DNA of 5,422 bases from JADLEX01 sp964586775. Its GTDB lineage: Bacteria; Lernaellota; Lernaellaia; JACKCT01. The notes beneath the pieces were generated by a model, which saw nothing but the letters and a program-made list of their open reading frames with translations, was not told the origin of the DNA and ran no database searches. The DNA lies in assembly GCA_964586775.1 (NCBI GenBank), contig CAZPJD010000060.1, positions 1 through 5,422 of the forward strand. Direction: 5' to 3'. Shown piece by piece: positions 5,341 through 5,422 of the stretch. The position numbers were made by a program, and so were the translations under genes. Within the stretch, counting starts at the first letter, position 1. Every line of letters begins with the position of its first letter.

Positions 5341-5422
5341 GTGCGCCCGGCAGGGCACTCCCACTTGGAGGTGCAAGTCCTCTACGGACCCGGCAGGGGG
5401 AACCGTTAGCCGGACGGCAAGG
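5341..5422 (+). mobile_element. 5' end of a group II intron, probably class C (partial, runs off right edge)
   Basis: The segment opens with GTGCG, the conserved 5' boundary of group II introns, followed by CCCGGCAGGG. Then comes GGAGGTGCAAGTCCTC (5367-5382), a domain I hairpin, then AACCGTTAGCC and ACGGCAAGG at the edge. The order and wording closely match my recollection of the start of the Oceanobacillus iheyensis group IIC intron (GUGUGCCCGGCAUGGG..., ...AGUUAGCC..., ...CGCAAGG). Its position 8 nt downstream of a terminator stem is the known insertion preference of class C introns. Only the first 82 nt of domain I are present. Domains II-VI, the EBS1 site and any reverse transcriptase/maturase gene lie outside, so activity and completeness cannot be judged. 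Confidence 0.85.

Overview
The window is GC-rich, gene-dense bacterial DNA. A zinc-ribbon Ser/Thr protein kinase, a periplasmic class I cytochrome c, and a secreted hydrolase with a Thr-run plus (Asp-Asp-Asp-x)n tail suggest a Gram-negative, deltaproteobacteria-like lineage (Myxococcota or one of the uncultivated deltaproteobacterial candidate phyla). The assignment is inferred from style only; no marker gene is present.

Layout, left to right. (1) At 1-37 on the minus strand is the first dozen codons of a gene whose N-terminus resembles IS1380-type transposases. Its leader contains a 9-bp inverted repeat that would bury its ribosome-binding site. (2) At 190-1235 on the plus strand is a CNNM/DUF21-CBS membrane protein (putative divalent-cation transporter family), split by an apparent one-base loss near 568-570. 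(3) Convergent to it, on the minus strand, is a two-gene unit: a zinc-ribbon/kinase/transmembrane/TPR-like protein (1671-3581), followed 11 bp later by an ADP-ribose-pyrophosphatase-like Nudix hydrolase (1255-1659). A promoter with perfect TTGACA, a 17-bp spacer and TACCAT precedes the kinase. (4) Divergent from the kinase is a secreted SGNH/GDSL hydrolase with a Thr linker and Asp-rich tail (3731-4789). (5) Next is a monoheme cytochrome c (4897-5286) with its own promoter and a UUCG-loop terminator hairpin. (6) From 5341 to the right edge is the 5' end of a group II intron, probably class C, placed 8 nt beyond the terminator stem, which is the classic target of that class.

The kinase and Nudix genes look co-transcribed. 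The hydrolase and cytochrome run in the same direction but appear to be separate transcription units. Both edges of the window carry mobile DNA (IS on the left, group II intron on the right), while the middle is ordinary chromosomal housekeeping and signalling content. I do not see a clearly new multi-gene system. The most interesting items are the intron/terminator junction, the Asp-rich tail on the hydrolase, the possible RBS-sequestering leader of the IS, and the frameshifted CNNM gene.
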